A program made the position numbers and the translations under genes. The notes below the pieces were generated by a model. That model searched no databases. It had not been told where the DNA came from and worked only from the letters and a program-made list of their open reading frames with translations. Below are positions 21,802 to 22,809 of a stretch of DNA of 22,809 nucleotides, one piece after another. Origin of the DNA: an uncultured Lachnospiraceae bacterium (lineage in GTDB: Bacteria; Bacillota; Clostridia; Lachnospirales; Lachnospiraceae); NCBI GenBank assembly GCA_910588885.1, contig CAJUSQ010000034.1:1-22809 (forward strand). The letters are read 5' to 3'. Position 1 is the first letter of the stretch; each line of letters starts with the position of its first letter.

Positions 21802-22365
21802 CTATTTCAGGGTAGGCAGAATCTTTTCCACATCACCGTGAGGTCTGGGGATTACATGGGTTGCTACCAGCTCGCCTAATCTGGATGCGTTGTCTGCACC
21901 GGCTTCTACTGCGGATTTTACGGCTCCTACGTCGCCCCGCACCATAACGGTTACCAGCCCGGAGCCGATCTTCTCGGTTCCGATCAATGCAACGTTTGCT
22001 GCCTTTACCATTGCGTCCGCTGCTTCAATCGCTGCAGTCAGTCCTCTTGTTTCTACCATTCCCAATGCTTCCTGTGCCATTCTGGTTACCTCCTTATTTT
22101 GGACAGACACCTCTTTGGGCGTCTCATTCTTTTTCTCCGGCGCCGCTGCTTTCGCTTTTGCCGCTGCACCCTTTGCAGCTGCTTTCACTTCCGCTTCCAC
22201 CGTTTCCGGAGCTGCTTTTGCTTCCGCTGCTTCTTCCGGAGCAGCCTTTGCCGCTTTTGCTTCCGCTGCCCCTTCCGGAGCGGCCTTTGCCGTCTTTGCT
22301 TCCGCTGCTTCTTCCGAAACGGCTTTTGCCGCCGGATTCGCCGCTTTCTTCTTATTCTCTGGCAT
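21802..22365 (-). CDS. BMC-H shell protein with long Ala/Lys/Glu-rich N-terminal extension and internal start
   Basis: The C-terminal 92 residues (MAQEALGMVETRGLTAAIEA onward) are a complete PduA/EutM-like BMC-H domain, which tiles shell facets as hexamers. It is preceded in frame by about 95 residues rich in Ala, Lys and Glu, with 13-residue repeats, likely helical or disordered. The long form could start at ATG 22365 (AGGCGGTGA upstream) or GTG 22374. The domain's own ATG at 22080 has a near-perfect ribosome site (AAGGAGGT, 8 bases away), so a 92-residue short form is very likely made too, possibly as the main product. The extension may tether cargo or neighbouring shells; this is inferred. 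Confidence 0.88.
   Translation of the reverse strand: MPENKKKAANPAAKAVSEEAAEAKTAKAAPEGAAEAKAAKAAPEEAAEAKAAPETVEAEVKAAAKGAAAKAKAAAPEKKNETPKEVSVQNKEVTRMAQEALGMVETRGLTAAIEAADAMVKAANVALIGTEKIGSGLVTVMVRGDVGAVKSAVEAGADNASRLGELVATHVIPRPHGDVEKILPTLK
22207..22314 (-). repeat. 39-bp tandem repeats encoding EEAAEAKxAKAAP
   Basis: Two full copies and one partial copy of a 39-bp unit encode 13-residue Ala/Glu/Lys repeats in the extension of the BMC-H protein. Copy number can change without a frameshift. Confidence 0.8.
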
Positions 22366-22419
22366 ATTTTTCACCGCCTGTTAGTCTCCGCAACGGTTCG
22401 GGCAAGTCCCAAACCGTTC

Positions 22420-22707
22420 CTATTTTTTCATACGGCTTGCGCTAAGCTCCACCATTTTTATTGTTTCCTCATGGGGCCTTGCGATTACAGCCTTTGTCAC
22501 CGGCTTATCCGAAATGCAGTGAGCCGCCGCGGTTTCGATGGCCTGGGTCACGGCAGAGACGTCTCCCTGCACAATGATCGTAACCAACCGTCCGCCCAGC
22601 TTCCGCTCCCAGGTGACAAATTCCACGTCTGCCGTTTTTACCATGGTATCCAATGCTTCCACTGCCGCAACCACACCGCTGACTTCTATAAATCCTAATG
22701 ATTTCAT
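22420..22707 (-). CDS. BMC-H hexameric shell protein
   Basis: A 95-residue single-domain shell protein: MKSLGFIEVSGVVAAVEALD, then VTWERKLGGRLVTIIVQGDV, SAVTQAIETAAA and VIARPHEETIKMV. The order is canonical for BMC-H. The pore loop region reads RKLGGRL, different from the KIGSGL of the neighbouring paralogue, so the two hexamers probably have different pores. The ATG at 22707 has AAGGAGAG upstream; upstream in-frame codons to 22791 are not needed. The start lies 13 bp after the stop of the partial upstream gene. Confidence 0.92.
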   Translation of the reverse strand: MKSLGFIEVSGVVAAVEALDTMVKTADVEFVTWERKLGGRLVTIIVQGDVSAVTQAIETAAAHCISDKPVTKAVIARPHEETIKMVELSASRMKK

Positions 22708-22720
22708 ACTGCTTCTCTCC

Positions 22721-22809
22721 TTAGCTCCGGAGCCTGGGCCCCGGAGGGGTTTGGGCTGCTTCCGCCAGCTCCTCGTCCTCGTCGAAAGCAACCTCGTCCT
22801 CTGGCTTCG
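22721..22809 (-). CDS. C-terminal fragment of an unidentified microcompartment-operon gene
   Basis: The last 28 codons of a minus-strand gene run in from the right edge and end at TAA 22721-22723. The residues are strongly acidic and then Pro-rich (KPEDEVAFDEDEELAEAA, then a short tail ending RLRS). This frame was chosen because its stop is followed directly by the ribosome site of the BMC-H gene. The family cannot be told from this tail; a shell protein or operon enzyme with an acidic extension is possible. Confidence 0.55.
   Translation of the reverse strand, partial: KPEDEVAFDEDEELAEAAQTPPGPRLRS

Noticed and set aside
21890..22698. Leu- and Ala-rich plus-strand frames opposite the BMC-H genes
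   Set aside because: Mirror images of the repetitive GC-rich shell-gene extension; no independent support.

Overview
The window looks like part of a Lachnospiraceae-type (Bacillota, gut Clostridia) chromosome. The evidence is strong AGGAGG-type ribosome sites, a CpsB/CpsC/CpsD capsule module, a class B sortase with an SPKTG substrate, an LCP ligase, and a microcompartment operon of the glycyl-radical type. I cannot name the species from sequence alone.

Region 1 (1-14550, all minus strand) is one long capsule or teichoic-acid-like polysaccharide operon, transcribed right to left. In transcription order it holds: CpsB phosphatase, CpsC/Wzz chain-length protein, CpsD tyrosine kinase, a membrane-anchored degenerate GH3 protein, an LCP ligase, an SPKTG cell-wall protein, a class B sortase, a chimeric FlaA1-GT2 protein, a Wzy/EpsG-type polymerase, a TarI-type cytidylyltransferase, an extended SDR, a WsaF-like glycosyltransferase, a TagB/TagF-like polyol-phosphate transferase, a GT61 glycosyltransferase, and a Wzx flippase cut by the window edge. 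The TarI and TagF-like genes suggest a glycan containing polyol phosphate.

Region 2 (14551-15792) is the most interesting part. Two 27-bp sites, each made of 11-bp arms around an asymmetric 5-bp core, lie in inverted orientation (14581-14607 and 14729-14755) and flank a 121-bp segment beside a complete tyrosine recombinase gene. The segment carries a TTGACA box. It forms a 17-bp-spaced promoter with the TATTAT contributed by whichever site it abuts. As written here the promoter points away from the capsule operon (predicted OFF) and into the antisense strand of the recombinase gene. Inversion would place it about 30 bp upstream of cpsB (ON). A second possible switch is a G10 tract inside the GT61 gene, so the locus may vary at the level of the whole operon and of a single sugar transferase.

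Region 3 (15724-17847, plus strand) is a YtrA-type GntR regulator with an ABC ATPase and a membrane permease. The promoter overlaps a palindromic operator, and a shared hairpin terminator separates the operon from region 4.

Region 4 (18015-22809, minus strand) is the distal half of a bacterial microcompartment operon: an acidic-tailed partial gene, two BMC-H hexamer shell genes (one with a long Ala/Lys/Glu-rich extension and an internal start), PduL phosphotransacylase, an EutN/CcmL vertex protein, a PduS/RnfC-like Fe-S flavoprotein, a PduT-like BMC-T trimer and a DeoR regulator. The order resembles fucose/rhamnose 1,2-propanediol compartments, but the signature enzyme lies outside the window.

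Short tandem repeats occur at many places. They include two that multiply translation-initiation regions (GT61 and cpsD).
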